From Hepsetus odoe (taxonomy: Eukaryota > Chordata > Actinopteri > Characiformes > Hepsetidae): DNA of 64,000 bases. Positions 9,991 through 21,200 of the stretch are shown here, one piece after another (the stretch's first letter is position 1; each line of letters begins with the position of its first letter). Position numbers and translations under genes: made by a program. The stretch covers positions 23,535,033 to 23,599,032 of the forward strand of contig CM029384.1 of NCBI GenBank assembly GCA_017165825.1, read 5' to 3'. Under the pieces are notes generated by a model, which was given only the letters and a program-made list of their open reading frames with translations, searched no databases and was not told the origin of the DNA.

Positions 9991-11867
9991 GGCCTTTCAA
10001 GAGGTTTATCTCCATCGTTGGAATATTATTCTCACTCCTGAGAGAGGTTGGAGGTATAATTTGTGATGTAGGTCCTACAAAGTTGTATGTAGTTGAAATA
10101 ACAGAGAGGTTTAGGATGGAGGGAGAAAAAGTATTTATAGCCTGACTAAATCATGGGAGATGATTATGTTAATTTCTCTATACCACAAAAGGGGTCATAA
10201 ATAAGAAGCCAGACGTTTATTAACCCAGCGGCGGGTAATGTATGGACGTCAGGGGGTAGAATGAAGTTTAGTTAGCATGCTATCAGTATGATACATTATC
10301 TCTGGGCGTGCGGCGTCGGGCGCTATATTTAAAAAGTGTCAGATGTAATGGGAAAGCCTGTCCCGCGTTTTCGCTATCATGGGCCGCGTCGAGTCGAGCT
10401 CCATCAAAAGAGCAGCGCTGTGTGAAAAAGGGAAACGCTTTGCCGTCCAGGTTCCACCGCGAGACATTTCGCATCGCATTTCCTATCAAATAACATTGTG
10501 TGTACGTGTACGGTGAGCCTATGAGGCCCTAAATCAATGTTTGGGAAGCCGAAGCCTTGTACACGGGAGGATTTCGAATAAACGGAATTGCAGATAGCGG
10601 AGAACTTCCTGCATTTTCACACCAAGATGCTTTCATGTCATGTCCGAAATTCATTTCGCTATAACGCACAACGCCGTGCACCCAGACGTGCACTGCTTTC
10701 TTTGAAAAGGACAACCGAATCATCAGGACGTGCCGGCTCATTTCTGTTCGGCCGTCCCATGACATGTACCATGGGCGTTTAAGCACCGCAGGATATGAAC
10801 AGCATCCTGCAGAGCCCGCCGGTACAATTCAGTCAAAGCCTCTGGAGCTCGTTTCCTATTTTTAATTTTTTTTTTCGCCGTCTTCCTCATAAAGGCCTGC
10901 CTGGATGCAGAAGGGAAAGGTCGTGACCCAGCTTTGAGTGGCAGGGCGAGCTCCCCCTCGGCGAATATCAAGGGCGTCCGACTTCCAATATTCAGCAGGC
11001 AGCTGTTCTAAAGGTCTCGTACATTTACACACAGACAGCAGAGGAGATAAAGCTAAATCTCCCTCATCTCCAAAGGCATAGCTGTGGATTCGGGGGAGGT
11101 GGAGAGCTGGGAGTCTACTTCCACATGGCAGCAGCTATACCAATCCCGTTCCTAATTTTTTACCCATACCACTTGTTTCCACGGATGCCCCTTAGCCCTT
11201 GGAACTGAGCCAGCTAGGAGTCTTCCCCTAGGAAACGGAACACCCTTCAAGAACCTGATATGTCATTTATCAGCACCCTGAAGGCAACCCTGCCAGTCTG
11301 CACTGATTAGAGGAGCGCTTTCTCAACCTCACTGCTGGACTTTTAATTTCATGCCTCTATATGGCATCAAAGCGGAGAAGCAACAGGAAAATATGTCAAA
11401 ATTTTGGATCGTCCTGCACAAATAACGATGTAATGACTTGCTAACAAGACAAGTGCAGCAGTTTTGATGCTTGTTTTGAAAAAAATAGCTAAAAGCTTTT
11501 TTTTGCTTTTTTTTTTTTTCATAATATTCCCAAATTCCCAAACCCGGATTAACGGGGGGGATTATTTCAGGAAGGGCATCCGGTGCTTTTGCCAAATCAA
11601 TAGGAAAATAAGAAAATACATTTTTACATTAGATTCACAACACATTCTGGCAAATTTCTCACAGCACTCACAGATATTCATTTGTGTTACACTGGGGAAG
11701 AGGTGTAGAAGGTCATGGGTTCGACACGTGAAATGTGAACCCAATCCATCCAGTCGACATTTAAAGCAGGCTTGTTAAATGAAACTGTATTTTAACATTG
11801 ATTTGACACTGTAAAAAACATGCTACAATTTTAAAATTCGATTTTACGTTTACATTCATTCATTTAA
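9991..11867. other. No gene recognised; mixed unique sequence
   Basis: About 1.9 kb with no protein motif or repeat landmark I can name. 10200-10990 is comparatively CpG-rich. An A/T-rich patch with a T-run lies at 11480-11540. Frames of 60-104 residues on both strands overlap each other and look random. Confidence 0.4.
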
Positions 11868-12090
11868 TTGTGATTATTCTTGTCATTGTGAGAACACACA
11901 GTGAACCACAACGAAACTGGACCTCTGCATTTAACCCATGCACACACCGTGCAGCAGGGGGCAGCTTTGAAAGTGTCTGGGGAGCAGTGACGGGGACGGT
12001 ACCTTGCTCAAGGGTACCTCAGGGCAACCTACTGGTAAGGGGCTTCCGATCCTGTGGCCAACTCCCTAAACACTAGACCACCGCTGCAGA
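11868..12090 (-). mobile_element. SINE family A (tRNA-derived)
   Basis: Antisense copy. In + strand order: tail complement TTCTTGTCATTGTGAGAACA, CATTTAACCCATGCACAC, CCGTGCAGCAGGGGGCAGC, GGGGAGCAGTGACGGGGACG, GTACCTTGCTCAAGGGTACC, then the tRNA-like head complement CTAAACACTAGACCACCGCTG. Confidence 0.85.
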
Positions 12091-12099
12091 TCTATCGCT

Positions 12100-12528
12100 A
12101 TAGTAACATTAAATGCCCCTTAAAGTGAAATAGCATGAGATATTCTAAAAATCAAATCACTGAAGTGTATGAAGTGCAGTGCAGTTGTAAAAAACAGTGA
12201 ATGGTGTCAGGTAGGTGTATTAGAATGTTAGAGGTGTTAGGAGAGGAGGTGTTCACGATAGAGATGAATCTTCAAGAACCTCTTGAATGTAGAGAAGGAC
12301 GCCCCTGGTCTGTGTCTGGTTCATTTCACCATCTGGGAACCAAGAGCGAGAACATTCTGGACTGAGATGGCCTCATGTGAAGGCATGCCAACGTCAGACG
12401 ACTTTCTTTTGAAGCAATTGATGAACGAGAAGGAGTGTAAGCCTGTGTGATAGAGCTTAAAGAGTTGGGAGCAGATCTGGATAGCAGATATGAGCAGTCG
12501 TGGGTGGCCGGTGGAAATCTGTGAGTAG
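12100..12528. repeat. Probable dispersed repeat of unknown class
   Basis: The phrases GATGAATCTTCAAGAACCTC, GAGAAGGACGCCCCTGG and TTCATTTCACCATCTGGGAAC resemble a dispersed teleost repeat I have seen in similar contexts, but I cannot name or classify it. There is no second copy in this window to confirm it. Confidence 0.3.
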
Positions 12529-12740
12529 TGAAGTGAAAGGGACTATTTGTCATTGTGAACACAGTGAAACCTAAACACACTGTCCAGCAGTGGGCAGTCA
12601 TATCCCACACCTGGGGAGCAGTGATGGGGATGTTAACTTGCTCAAGGGTACCTCAGAGCAACCTACTGGTCCAGGATTCAAACCCACAACCTTCCCATCC
12701 AAGGGCCTCGCCCCTAAACACTAGTCAACCACTGTCCATG
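12529..12740 (-). mobile_element. SINE family A
   Basis: Antisense copy with AGTGAAAGGGACTATTTGTC, GTCCAGCAGTGGGCAGTC, GGGGAGCAGTGATGGGGATG, TTGCTCAAGGGTACCTCAG and a CAACCACTGTCC head end. It lies about 440 bp from the previous family A copy in the same orientation. Confidence 0.85.
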
Positions 12741-12842
12741 GAGTGACATGAGCCCCCATGACCGAAATACGGAAAAATTTAGAACGAAGAAAAGAAAAAA
12801 TATTATGTCACAGATTTTTTATTCAGTGCATAGAAATGGATG

Positions 12843-13590
12843 TTGCCTGCAATGGTGATGGACAGGTTGATGGACGAGGTTAGACAGGAGTCCCCATGGA
12901 CGATGATGTTTGCTGATGATATTGTGATCTGCAGTGAGAGTAGGGAGCAGCTTGAGGAGAACCTGGAGAGATAGAGATCTGCTCTGGAGAGGAGAGGAAT
13001 GAAAGTGAGTAGGGCAAAGACAGAATATGAGTGTAAACGAAAGGGAGGAAAGTGGAGTGGTGAGGATGGAGGGAGTAGAGGTTACAAAGGTGGAGGAGTT
13101 TAAATACTTGTGATCAACAGTTCAGAGTAACGGCGTGTGTGGAAGAGAAGTGAAGAAGAGAGTGCAGGCAGGTTGGAATGGGTGGAGAAGAGTGACAGGA
13201 GTGATTTGTGACAGATGGATACCAGCTAGAGTAAAAGGGAAGATTTAAAGGATGGTAGTGAGACCAGCTATGCTATACAGGTTGGAGAAGAACAGACAGA
13301 TGTAGGTGTCAGCTGAGATGTTCGTTGGGTGTGACAAGGATGGACAGGTTTAGAAAGGAGTATATTAGAGGGACATCTCAGGTTAGACGGTTTGGACATG
13401 TCCAGAGGAGAGACGAGGATTATATCAGGAGGAGGATGTTGAAGATGGAGCTGCCAGGAAAGAGGAGAAGAGGAAGACCAAAGCCCCCAGGGCTTGAGGT
13501 GATACAGGACATGTAGGTGGTCGGTTCAAAGGAGGAAGATGCAGAAGACAGGAAGAAATGGAAACATTTGATCCACTTTGGCGATGAAGA
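12843..13590 (+). mobile_element. RTE-clade LINE, 5'-truncated
   Basis: Starts at the VMDRLMDEVRQESPW segment and runs through MMFADDIVICSESREQLEEN (reverse-transcriptase catalytic FADD), ALERRGMKVSRAKTEY, and a C-terminal part with SLGVTRMDRFRKEYIRGT, RFGHVQRRDEDYI and KMELPGKRRRGRPK. It ends with the common GATCCACTTTGGCGATGAAG tail. Small indels and stops break the frame, for example after CKRKGGK. The copy is a relic. Confidence 0.85.
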
Positions 13591-15983
13591 AGCATGGAAA
13601 TGGATGTTGCCAGTTGGACCTCTTAATAAATTAAGTCGTATAAATTTTGACAGCTGGGCAGTCAGAGCAGACGTATTTTTCCTGCAAACTTAGTTTCAAA
13701 ATTGGAAAAACAAATTTTGAAAAGTGGGGATGATACCACCCCTCCACCCCCAGCGGAGAGTAAGTCTGTGTCTCCTTTCTCAACACTAAAATCGCCTCTC
13801 TATGGATCTTTCGTCCTCCAGGATTCGCACGGAGCGCCGTGCCCAGAGGCAAAACATGCATCCATGGGCGGTGGAAGATTTATAAACAAAGTCCAGTAAT
13901 ATAATATTTGCCTTTTGAATTATTGAACAGGGATTTTATGAGTTTCTCCCTCTCTCTCTTTCTCCCTCTCTCACTTCCATAATGAATTCCGTGTGGGATG
14001 CCATTCTGAGTTTACCGAGTTGTCTGCTGTTTAAATAATCTGCATATACCAGCCGATGACTGCTATTTACATAAAGTCCTCACTGGATGCCGAACGCTTT
14101 CAGATTGTGTAAAACACATGTTTGTGTGCACCAGGGAATGTTTCCTTCATGCATTCTTTTGCATTTCGATGCAAATCCCCGATCTGAAATGAAGGCGGAT
14201 TTGAAGCTACAACAACAGAGGTCAAAGAGCAACAGCTATAAACCAAGCCGCACTTAGGCCCAATCCTATAAAGCGACGCAGTGAGACAGATTAAGTCCTG
14301 TTGCAGCTGATTAGGACTGCAGTGTTCGGATTCAACGGGAGGTAATGATGGCGCTGGGTTTCAAATCTGGCTGCTACACGTTTAGCATTGGAATGAAGGC
14401 TCATGTAATGCATAGCGGTCCATCTTAACAAGCACCATGGAGAACATTAACTATCTGACATGAAGATGCTGGAAAAATATTCAGTTTTCTCCAGTAACTT
14501 GCACAGTTTCAGTCCAAATGATCCTCCTTATTCATAGGTTTCAGTCATGTGACTGGCACGGAGCAAATTTCAGCAGGTAAAAAGTTCCCTTGGTATCAAG
14601 CAAACAAAAGTTAATGCAAGAAAAGCAAAGATATGAGAATAAAATGTACGTTTTTGCCACTTCCGAGCCCTATACCGAACCTCGGAAGTAGTTTAGTCCC
14701 TTCCAGAGCTCCACGTTCTCAATGTCTGCATGAATCTTATGGAGAATCCCTCCCTTTACACTGCTGTCAGGATGAAATCTTACAGAACTCTTCAAGGCCA
14801 CTGTGCCACAATGATGGGGTAGAGAATAAAAATATTCTTATAATACTGGAGCTCTTCTTTGATTAAATGAAGATTTGTGACCTACTGGTGTCCATTCTTT
14901 CATTCCCTCCCCAAAGATAACAGTGTAATTCTACCGTCTCCTCTCCTGGGTTTTGTTTCTCTGTTGGGATTGTGTGGAAATTTGGCTTGTGCCCAACTAT
15001 CCAGCATTATGGCCAAAACTAACCCTGTTAAAAACAAGTGGAGGGCGGTGAAATGAAGCCTCGTTTTGCCCTCCAGGTGAGCGGTCCTTATAGGACATGT
15101 CATGAAAACGATGCATCTCATTTGCACGTGCTTGGTTTGAAAGCCACCGCCTGGCCTGGAGTAGAAGTTCACCTTTCTAAACCCGGTTCATCACCCAGCT
15201 TCCCCTCTTGTTGTTTTATTGATGCAGAGGTTGCAATGGGATGCAAAACCCAGCCAGAAAACAAGAAGCCAATAGTTAGCCCTACATCTGAAGGACGCAA
15301 TATAAAAAATGTACGACTTCAGATTTTGCGCGAGTACTCGTGATCAATGGAACTGAAAAAGCTGAATAAATACGTTTCTGACTTCTGGGCTGTACAGTAT
15401 GTTGGGAAAAAACTTCAGTGGCGTCTAAAAATACGCCAAGACAGGCTATGACAGCCCCCACAAATGGCTGTCAGTCCTGATCTGCTTTCTCATGACTGAC
15501 TGCGGCAAACAAAAGACAGTCGTTTTCCTTATGTTGCAGACAGATTAAAGGACAGGATCTTGGGCTGTGTCAGAAACAACGGCGGACTGAAGGCGTTATG
15601 GTGTGCGATGAACCTGTTTGAAGGAGCAGGAATGAAATGAGGATGAATGATGGTGAATGATGTCTAATTGGAAGCGCTTAGCATGGTTTTATTTTAATGA
15701 GGCTGAAAACTCCCACCTTTTATTCAGTGTCAGGTAAAAGAAGTCATTTTATCTTTTCAACTCGCTGATTTGTCAGAGCCAGCCCAGGTGTTCAAACCCC
15801 CTGAAAGTACAAACAGGAAGTCTGATTTTCAAGGTCCATCTGTGTAGTAGATGATTGGACTGGATGCATCAGTTGCACTTATTGGACATTGTGCCCTAAA
15901 ATGCACACAAGGTTGTTGTTTCTGATAAATTATCAGTCTGGGAAAATTCTGCGTAAGCCGGTCAGGTTAGGTGGCTTGGTTTG
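13591..15983. other. Unique sequence; candidate enhancer at about 13960-14350
   Basis: No gene or repeat recognised in 2.4 kb. 13960-14350 is rich in developmental-type words and contains the inverted POU/octamer-like site TTTGCATTTCGATGCAAA (14158-14175). Around 15038-15343 a 101-residue + strand frame shows no motif and is probably chance. Confidence 0.3.
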
Positions 15984-16002
15984 GTCGAGGAGGTTTATAA
16001 TG

Positions 16003-16210
16003 GTGGTGGTGGTGGTCTAGTGGTGGGTACTTGCCTGTGGACCTCTGGATCAAGAGATCCCAGGATGGAATTCCACCTCCAGCACCACCACTACTGGGTT
16101 CCTGAGCAAGACCCTTAACCCCGAGTGTCTCCAGGGGGACTGTCCCTGTAATTAGGATGTGGAAGTCGCTCTGGATAAGAGCGTCTGCTAAATGCTGCAA
16201 ATGTAAATGT
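16003..16210 (+). mobile_element. SINE family B inserted in an RTE fragment
   Basis: Head GTGGTCTAGTGGTGGGTACTT is tRNA-like. The body carries GGGTTCCTGAGCAAGACCC and TTAACCCCGAGTGTCTCCAG, and the tail reads CTGGATAAGAGCGTCTGC then TAAATGCTGCAAATGTAAAT. RTE 3' sequence resumes at 16211, and RTE-like GAGGAGGTTTAT precedes it at about 15987, so it probably interrupted an RTE copy. Confidence 0.8.
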
Positions 16211-16300
16211 AGAGGACATGCAAGCAGTCAGTTTAAAGGAGGAAGATGCAGAGGAGAAATGGAAACGGATGATCCGCTATGGCGACCCCTAACCCCTAAA
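16211..16300 (+). mobile_element. RTE-clade LINE 3' terminal fragment
   Basis: AGAGGACATGCAAGCAGTC, GGAGGAAGATGCAGAGGAG and GATGATCCGCTATGGCGACC match the extreme 3' end of the RTE copies at 6.6, 13.5 and 25.2 kb. Confidence 0.75.
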
Positions 16301-16427
16301 GAGATGTACCACACACTGCCATACCACTGCTGAATGATGGAGGAGAAGAAGGTTCACCATCAAGTTTAAAGGGTAAAGATAAACACTGATGCTTTTTGAC
16401 AAGCAACAGGTCACTGATGCCCTTCAA

Positions 16428-16548
16428 AGTGAAAGTGACAACCCTTGTCATTGCGAGGTCAAAGCACAGCAGACAATGACAGGGGAATGACAACATTCCT
16501 CATTTCCATTCATGGGACCTAGTCCCTAAACTAGGCCACTGCTGTATT
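16428..16548 (-). mobile_element. SINE family A, internally deleted
   Basis: The tail complement AAAGTGAAAGTGACAACCC and GTCATTGCGAGGTCAAAGC is followed almost directly by the head complement CCTAGTCCCTAAACTAGGCC. The body between them is lost. Confidence 0.65.
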
Positions 16549-17929
16549 ATGGATGATGATATGATTTAAACATATTCAACCTGAGCCTGTAATAAAGGTC
16601 GTCATGGTAAAAGTGATTGATGGGGTAGAAGGGGGATGAAAGAATGAGCTTGTCAGGTGTTTCTGATAAAACGGCCAGGATAGGTGCAGCAGGCACAATG
16701 GAAAGTGGTCAGTAAGCACATCGAGTACTGGAGCTGGAGGCGATCTCCACAGAGATTCGTCGGCCCAAAGTCATCAAGAGGAGTCGCAACATCGGGAGAC
16801 TGCCGACCTGCCTAGAGCCTGGCTATAAACACGCACAAGGAGGATAAAACACTTGGAGAAGGAGAGGGTGATGAAAGGAGTGAGAGTGCAAGAGAGAGAG
16901 CGAGGGAATGGGGAGAACATGAGTTGATATACCATCTATGAGTTGCCCGTTAAATAAATCCCCACAAGGACAGTGAGACGGACAGAGTAGCCACACAATA
17001 CGGCACAAGTGCTGAACTGTCCCCGATGGCTAATAAATCTCTGCTTCAAGATGACGCAGCGAGAGGAGCTTAGGTTTCTCCGGGCTTTGGTCAATCCGGC
17101 TCCGTCCTGCCGTTGGCCGTCCCCCGAGCATTTCATCCCCCCAACCTATCCCTCGAGGGAGACGAGATGGCAAGACGGCTGGGGGCCAGTGACGGGATGC
17201 AGTTACGACCCACATATCTTATTCATGGGGAGAGGCTCCTCTGAGACTTGAGGTCATTCAGAAACATCTATTTACCACCATTGTTTTTTTTTTATTGGAT
17301 CTCACAGGAGGGACATTGCAGGCCAGACAACAGGACAGGACAGCTCCTGGAGGAGTGGATGCAGCTCAGCGTTAGAACTGAAGTCATGCAGATAAATCTG
17401 CCAAAGCCAGACTTACTTACTGCAGGCCTTTCACTGTGCTGTAGCATGCAAACTGTCCAAAAGTATCCAGACATTTCTTCCAGCTTGTAAATTCAGCTGA
17501 AGGGTTCCAGAGACAGGGGGTGCACTGCAGTTTTTAGGTATCTACACATAAGATTTTCATGCAAGTGAGCATTCTGGGGCAATGAAGTTTTAAGTTGGAT
17601 GATTCTATGAGATTAAAAAACAAGAGGTTGCTCTGCAGCCTTTTCTGCAGCTCTGCAGACACTTTCCAGCTCAAACTGATTTAAAAGCAGCACGGATGGC
17701 TGTGGCAAAATGATGCATAATGATGAATGTATTAGTTGCATAAAACAGCCAGAGGATCAACAAGAACCGACTTTAAAAGTGCAAAGTCCAGCTTATTCCA
17801 TAGCTGTTATACGGCACAAGGCTTCAGCCTAAATTTAATCAGAGCAGATGACCAGAAAAATGAATCAGAAGTGAGGGATTTTCACAGTACATGCTCCAAA
17901 AGACTGCCAACCTGTCTTGGGAGTTTCAC
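16549..17929. other. No gene recognised
   Basis: Unique sequence of about 1.4 kb. Short frames (60-80 residues) on both strands around 17009-17490 overlap and show no motif. A T-run is present at 17284-17293. Confidence 0.4.
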
Positions 17930-17996
17930 TGCCCTGTGAGGGCTGGGATAGGCTCCAGAACCCTACTTGGGATAAGCGGCTTAGATAATGCATGGA
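17930..17996 (+). mobile_element. SINE family C tail fragment
   Basis: GCCCTGTGAGGGCTGGGATA, GGCTCCAGAACCC and GGATAAGCGGCTTAGA match the 3' portion of family C copies at 31.3, 40.4 and 50.0 kb. Confidence 0.6.
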
Positions 17997-20639
17997 TGGT
18001 CCTAAAGATGAATTCGCTGGTTTGTATTCTTGAAGAACTCTGAACAAAAGGTATAAAGTAACTGGATTGTAAATAGAGCTGTTTGGAATCATTTTCCCCA
18101 CCATTACTTTATTTCTGTCTAAACCTGGACCTACTTATGCCCAAATTTGGCTATCGTGAATATGCTACACATCTGAGAAGGCTACAAATTATCACATTTG
18201 CCTTCTCCAGAACCCGAGAACAACAAAAAGGCCCTTCCTGCAGAACTTTAAATGTAAATTTGTGGATGGCCCATGACAATGGGTACCAAAGTATCCACTG
18301 AGTCATATCCTCCGACAACAATAAGCGTGGACAGGCAAAGCCCTGGGTCGTGCCGCGGTCTTGCCGCCGCTTTTGCATCTGCTCTGTCGGGCTGCCGACA
18401 GCTCTTTCCTTACAGAGAGCTTGGGTGAGCCAAGCTAGAGGATTTGCATGGCTCTCCATTGTTTTCTGTCGGTGAGTCATTTTGCATGAGGGGTTAGGCT
18501 GGGAACGAGTGTGCGCGGTACGATTTTAGGGACAACAGCTGTCTCATTTCCAGACCTACTTTTACTCCCTTATTTTTCCTTTTTCCCCCTCCACCACCAT
18601 CGTGAGCGGCATTGCCGATGTGGTGAAGGAAGCCGTCAACTGAGAGGAAACAAATTCGACAGCCGGGAATGAAATGAGGTGAAAAATCAAAGTCACATCC
18701 TATTTGGGCCGAGCGGTGGGCACCGCCTGCTCTGGGATCGGTCCTGTCTTGCCTAGGCCTCTTCACAACACATCACCTGGCTGAGCAGGCTGCGTGGAAA
18801 CCTTCCCGGTGGACGCCTCCTGCGGTGCCTGGCTCTCAGCGTTGGCAAGCACACAAATAATTCACGACTAATCTCGGGCGTATCAAATCGCAGCCGAAAC
18901 GCAATTTCACCGCCGTAAATGGCAGCCACCGTTGAGTTCCAGCCATCAGAATTGATTCAAGTGAGCACTCTAGATGCTCCCTCACTCAAGGGTTGGAAGA
19001 ATTTCATGGCGAAACGTGGCTAATCTCTGTTTCCTGGACAGATGCACGGCATGCTTTTGATGTCTGCTCCTACGACCGTGTGTACCACCTCACGTGATCA
19101 GTCTAAATTCGTCCAGAATTTTTAGGCCAATGGGATATTTATAAAGAACCAAATTGTGCTCACACCCTTGCAACCTCTTTTTTGCATGCCACAGGAGTCA
19201 GACTTGCTATTTGACACTGAGTTACTCGTGTTCTAAGCTTTTTAAATGGCTGCCGCCTGTGGTGCAATTTTTGCTAATATCATCAAATTTCGTGATACCA
19301 AATGGGTGTAAAATCATAGAAATGAATGTATTAGCTATAGATTTATTAATGAGCTTCCATTCACTGCAACTGTGGCAGCAGCGTAATGGTTAGCCTAGGC
19401 CCACCCATCTGTAATCCTGGCACTTTTTGAGAGACAAATTCCCTTTCAGCTGCACTGAATAAGTGTATTGAGCTGCTGATTAAAACCTTATTACCCAGAA
19501 GTGTGCAACAAAAAGGATCTCAGAATACCTGACCAATCAGATCCCAGTCTAACATATAACCAACTCAGCAGCATCCTGAAGCAAAAGGTGCACATTATGC
19601 ATAGACTGATTATTGCAATGGCGGTGAGATAAGGCTAGTTTGAGAGCCATCTCTACCATAAGAGAAATACACTCGCTGCCAAAATGCAACATGGCAACCT
19701 GCTCATCAACCCTGAAGGCATGAATGTCAGAAATTGCCACCATGTTGGCCAGTATTGCTCGCATGTGCAAGGCAAGAAATGTGTTTATTTTTTCCATTAC
19801 AGGCACTATTAGTTTCTGCTCAACCAGCAAGTCAGCTTCCTGCAGCATTTAAATAAAAGATGCTAAGCAAAGTTCTCCGCTGTGATTCAGAGATTTTTCA
19901 AAGTCCCCATACATGAGAGTGAAAAGCATGGCCCACCCACAGTACCCATAATGGTAGTCCCTGCTACTACACCTGTCAGACCTCTCTAGAGGATGTTTCA
20001 GAAGCTTTCCTGGCAAAATGGGTCAAAGGTGAAGGATGGTTTGATGCATTTTTGGGGTTGGAGGACTGATAAACACCATTTTAGTTGGGTGGCGGGTTTT
20101 ATGGTTGAGAAAATTGGTCTTGGAGAATTGCACAGTTGGGATCTTACTGTGGTTCACAAAACTGACCTCCAACCTCCAAACGCTTTGTACAGATGAGAAA
20201 TGAGAAACGTGTTTGATTATTGAATGTTGGAGCATGTTTTGGGGAAGATGTTTCCAAAAATCGCAGTACCGTTAAACATGGCAACTTAACAACCTGATTC
20301 AGCGTCAACCTTGAGAAGGCAACCAACCAGTTAGTCCATCCCAGCCAACCCCAACATCATGACACAGATGTAGCAGACAAGTTCTAGGCCGTGGTCTATT
20401 AACCATACATTGCTCTGTAGAGCAAAGAGCTTCTCTATTGGCAGACCTCTTTGATTATCTCCTCATCCATCCGACATCACCGCAAAGTGCATCTGTTGGA
20501 TCTAGAACCGATGTAATGTTCATCAAGCAATGTTGGATGTGAAATTGACCAGCTGTTGCTGTAAGAAAGAAACATCTCCAGACATATGGATCATCCAAGC
20601 AACCAAATAGGTAAGTGAGTAGATGTGTAACTTCACGTG
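17997..20639. other. No gene recognised; unique sequence
   Basis: About 2.6 kb without a nameable repeat. The longest frame (19549-19848, - strand, 99 residues) is hydrophobic and uninterrupted but shows no domain I recognise and no splice or promoter context. 18490-18960 has moderate CpG content. Confidence 0.35.
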
Positions 20640-21066
20640 CTTTGGGGTGTGATAAAAATGGTTTTGTTTGCTACATTAATTTCTTCATGCTCATTACGAC
20701 ACTGACGATATGTAAGTTCTTTACATCCTTAGGAAATTCAATTTGCAGCCTCACGGTTATTTTAAAGTTACCGTTGGAGAGGCTGTGACCTACTGCATAA
20801 TGATTTGTTCACATTTATCCTTTTTTTTAATACCAAAGTGTGCAAATCCCTTTTTAAATGTCTCGGGCGATATGTAAAATCATTTCAAACCTTCGTAAAT
20901 GTCATCTTAACAAAGTCTCTTCAGTTTGCTTGGACAGAAATAGGCGTTAATGTTCACAGCGATGTAATTAATCAGCCGCTCTTTGTTTGTTCGCCGTTTA
21001 TCTTTGATAAATCAGTTGCAAATTGTGGAATTGGGATCTTTGTTTCTAGAAGGCTGCAGATGTTCT
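20640..21066. promoter_or_regulatory. Candidate conserved non-coding element
   Basis: Repeat-free, AT-rich sequence with GCATAATGATTTG, GATGTAATTAATCAGCC, CTTTGTTTGTTCGCC (Sox/Fox-like) and TTTATCTTTGATAAATC (GATA/TCF-like). The motif density resembles enhancer DNA. Conservation is untested. Confidence 0.3.
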
Positions 21067-21067
21067 C

Positions 21068-21200
21068 ATATGGGGGATGGCGACGAAGCATCCAGGGCAA
21101 GCCATCAGTCCATCACAGGTCAAACACCCATACCGAGGGTGTATCAAACCCAGTACCTCCATTCTGTGAGGCGCCACCGTACCACCAGTGCATGGTATCT
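21068..21200 (-). mobile_element. SINE family C fragment
   Basis: Antisense copy: GTCCATCACAGGTCAAACAC, then a head complement ATCAAACCCAGTACCTCC, TCTGTGAGGCGCCACC and GTACCACCAGTGC. The middle section is missing. Confidence 0.65.

Noticed and set aside
19549..19848. 99-codon hydrophobic - strand frame
   Set aside because: No motif recognised, no splice or promoter context, and frames of this length are expected by chance in 64 kb. Protein search would decide.
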